From assembly GCF_910592395.1 (NCBI RefSeq), contig NC_088319.1, positions 11,346,001 to 11,410,000 of the forward strand: a DNA stretch of 64,000 nt, read 5' to 3'. Numbering within the stretch: the stretch's first letter is position 1; every line of letters begins with the position of its first letter. A program made the translations under genes and the position numbers. The notes beneath the pieces are model-generated. The model had not been told where the DNA came from, did no database searches, and worked only from the letters and a program-made list of their open reading frames with translations. Source of the DNA: Lineus longissimus (taxonomy: Eukaryota > Nemertea > Pilidiophora > Heteronemertea > Lineidae). Positions 61,785 through 64,000 of this stretch are shown here, piece after piece.

Positions 61785-62185
61785 AGGTTGCGCCAACGTT
61801 GCCAATTTACCTGGCGCTCATGTCACGTCTGAAAAGCAGCAAAAAAAGGAAACACCTACCCGATAAGTTCCAGATCTAGACATGTCAACAAGACCCCAAT
61901 GCCGTGGTTTCACTGAATCACCGAGACTGCGATCTAATACCGGGAATTTGGGATTCCCCAACCAGGAATGATGCCTACCAAACCCACCAGGCCTGCACGA
62001 AGTGTTGAGCCAACGTTGCCAATTTACCTGGCGCTCATGTCACGTCTGAAAATCAGCAAAAAAAGGAAACACCTACCCGGTAAGTTCCAGATCTAGACAT
62101 GTCAACAAGACCCAATGCCTTGGTTTCACTGAATCACCGAGACTGCGATACCGGGAATTTGGGATTCCCCAACAAGGAAGGAGAC
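61785..62185. repeat. Tandem duplication, about 213-bp unit
   Basis: 'gccaacgttgccaatttacc', 'tggcgctcatgtcacgtctg', 'ggaaacacctacccg' and 'ccgggaatttgggattcccc' occur in the same order from about 61790 and 62003, with few differences and small indels. Confidence 0.85.
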
Positions 62186-62599
62186 TTCCCATGAGTCACT
62201 CGGCACGCGACCATAATATCGATTTTGTATCGAATGCTTAAATCAGTCTTATGTATAAAATGAGGGTCCTCTGAAAACAATAATCAGAGTACGGTAGATA
62301 ATCAAACTCGAACGCCAACGCCATCATTAAATTTTTTAAATGCCATCGCCAGTATTTGGCGGGAAATTTGATAATCTCGAAGCGTAATCTCGAAACCTTC
62401 TCTGAGCATATCGCGTTATTCACTACTAACCATTGAATTTACAGAGAGACACAAGATGGGTGGGTACGTTGGTATATTTTGAAGGCCTTTTAGGCTAGTA
62501 TTTACTCGGGGGGGGGGGGGGGGGGAATCGGTGCATTAATGCGGCTCTGTTGGAAGTCGTAAAATTACGGTTTTCGGCGTCTGCAGAGCTGCCTACTCT

Positions 62600-63036
62600 A
62601 CCACATGCGGTTACAGACAGGTCGTCATCATTGTATTTACGCATGCGCGAGTAACCGGATGTAAACAAATTAAGTCACGTGCATTTGATTGAAGATATTT
62701 AAAGCTCTCCACGTGCTTTTATTTACAGAATGCCGGTATTCCATGAAATAACTGGATTTCTCCTGGCTTGTCATCATGCAATCTACAGTTATTTAGTTGA
62801 ACCACACTTTTTAAAATAATTTGGATTTTCCTTCCCCTTTTAATTAGTAGAAAATTAAAATAAAAACAAACTCCCCCATTAGGGGCATTTATGCCTGAAT
62901 TATTTTATTTCAACCTTAGAGTAAAAGGACTTTATTACTCCAAATGCTTCATTCGTAAAACACGTGGATTTGTTTACATCCGGTTACTCGCGCATGGGTA
63001 AATACAATGATGACGACCTGTCTGTAACCGCAAGTC
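62600..63036. mobile_element. TIR element (~65-bp inverted ends)
   Basis: 'catgcggttacagacaggtc' ... 'gagtaaccggatgtaaacaa' (about 62605-62669) is inverted at about 62969-63034 ('ttgtttacatccggttactc' ... 'gacctgtctgtaaccgca'). The interior is AT-rich with no coding domain. Outer ends diverge, so the exact borders are unclear. Confidence 0.75.
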
Positions 63037-63656
63037 TACTCTACCTACCCATTTGGAGGAAATTTTACTCATTGTAAGGCCTATATTTACACATTGTTAG
63101 GACCATTTTTCACTTTGACTCCAATCAAACTGTTTAAACATCAAGCTAAAATCATCAGAAATCCCAGGAATTACACGTTTTGTTGCTGATTTACACATTT
63201 TTGCCAGGGGTTTTACACTTTGCTGGACTCGAGGGTAGCCAGTTCTGTGTCTACACGTATACTTTACCTTTCAAGCAGTCGCCTGCGCCGTCCCAGGAGA
63301 AAGTTACAATCATACGTTTTTCACCAAGTTCTGCACGACCAGAAAAGGCATCTGTACACTTATAAATATTAGTATAGTGATTGATTGAGGCATCTCAAAA
63401 GAAGTTGAGTCAAACAAAGTTTACGCAACAGACGTACGTGTTTATATTATATACAACAATATAGTATATACAATAATGTGGAAAATTATTATTGTATTAT
63501 ATCGTACAGTCATGTGATCACAGTAATATCACAAGATAAAGACCCTTCTCTTTTCGCTTCATCACCTAGTCAGTCGGTCCTCAAAGCAGCGCACGAGACT
63601 GATGTAATTTCGCGGTTATGGAGATACCACGGAAAAGCCACAAGTAGATCGGGGAA

Positions 63657-63745
63657 TAAAACGCCAAGGCGAACGCCTTTCCCATTGTTCTAGCTCCTGA
63701 TCACGATATCGAACAATGGGACAGGCGTTCGCGTTGGCTTTTCGG
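63657..63745. repeat. Hairpin-forming inverted repeat
   Basis: 'aaaacgccaaggcgaacgcc' + 'tttcccattgttc' is mirrored by 'gaacaatgggacaggcgttc' + 'gcgttggctttt', with ~20 bp between. It is probably a short foldback element. Confidence 0.7.
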
Positions 63746-63825
63746 GGATTTGCGAAAAGTCACGAATAGCTAGATCTATACTCGCAGTGTCGACAAAAAC
63801 ACAGCATTTTTTACACATCTACCGT

Positions 63826-64000
63826 CTATTGATACTGAATGATATATTCTGGGTAGGCCTGCTCGGGTTTAAATATGATATACATTCCAGGGTTAGCAGT
63901 GTTGTTCACACAAGAGTCATAAAAGTTCTGGGCATCTTTTTGTGGTGGTCTGACAAAACTTGGATTTCCACGGCAATAGTCGCCGACCAGAACCTTGCAC
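63826..64000 (-). CDS. PARP12-like gene, last exon only (cut by the right edge)
   Basis: From the right edge the minus strand is open to TAG at 63826-63828. It reads CKVLVGDYCRG, VRPPQKDAQNFYDSCVNN, MYIIFKPEQAYPEYIIQYQ, closely matching the end of the PARP gene at 49968 (CNVLVGDYCQG, VRPPPKDPQRSNENFYDSCV, MYVIFKPEQTYPEYIIEYE). It lacks a four-residue insert relative to that copy. YPEYII again places Ile at the third triad position. The rest of the gene lies beyond base 64000. The same orientation and high similarity indicate a tandem duplicate ~8.5 kb upstream of the first gene's start. Confidence 0.9.
   Translation of the reverse strand, partial: CKVLVGDYCRGNPSFVRPPQKDAQNFYDSCVNNTANPGMYIIFKPEQAYPEYIIQYQ

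Overview
The window is eukaryotic, from a metazoan. Genes are split by introns with GT-AG borders, and most of the sequence is intronic or intergenic DNA packed with short inverted-repeat elements, minisatellites and decayed LINE fragments. A death-domain TNF receptor, a CCCH/WWE/PARP protein, frequent 'tacatgta' and 'taggccta' words, and this repeat content suggest a marine invertebrate. I lean towards an echinoderm, hemichordate, lancelet or lophotrochozoan, but the phylum is not secure.

Layout. 0.4-1.7 kb (minus): two cysteine-rich exons of a TNF-receptor-like gene that runs off the left edge. 2.4-6.3 kb: a TIR element, then a run of at least five different minisatellites. 6.4-7.9 kb (minus): a two-exon gene of unknown function with a minisatellite in its intron. 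9.6-10.3 kb (plus): a degenerate or partial coding fragment. 13.4-22.7 kb (minus): a complete ten-exon death-domain TNF receptor whose introns hold a LINE fragment, a 200-bp tandem duplication and a MITE. 22.8-26.2 kb: two LINE fragments and a MULE-like element. 26.5-27.4 kb (plus): an intronless SAM methyltransferase. 28.8-30.6 kb (minus): a two-exon class A GPCR. 30.6-39.3 kb: intergenic DNA with a 1-kb TIR element, a LINE fragment and a near-perfect 507-bp tandem duplication. 39.4-44.9 kb (plus): a second, two-exon SAM methyltransferase. 50.0-55.3 kb (minus): a complete seven-exon PARP12/ZAP-like gene. 57.2-58.2 kb: a tRNA-like sequence and an integrase-derived (GIN-like) fragment. 59.05-60.72 kb: two very large palindromes back to back. 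63.8-64.0 kb (minus): the last exon of a second PARP12-like gene, cut by the right edge.

Functionally, the TNF-receptor pair and the PARP pair belong to families used in innate immunity and cell-death signalling elsewhere. Both are present as neighbouring paralogues, so the region looks like a place where such genes duplicate. No operon-like or evidently new multi-gene system was found. The exon models for the receptor, PARP, GPCR, second methyltransferase and unknown gene were built by hand from splice sites, and all keep one open frame across every junction.
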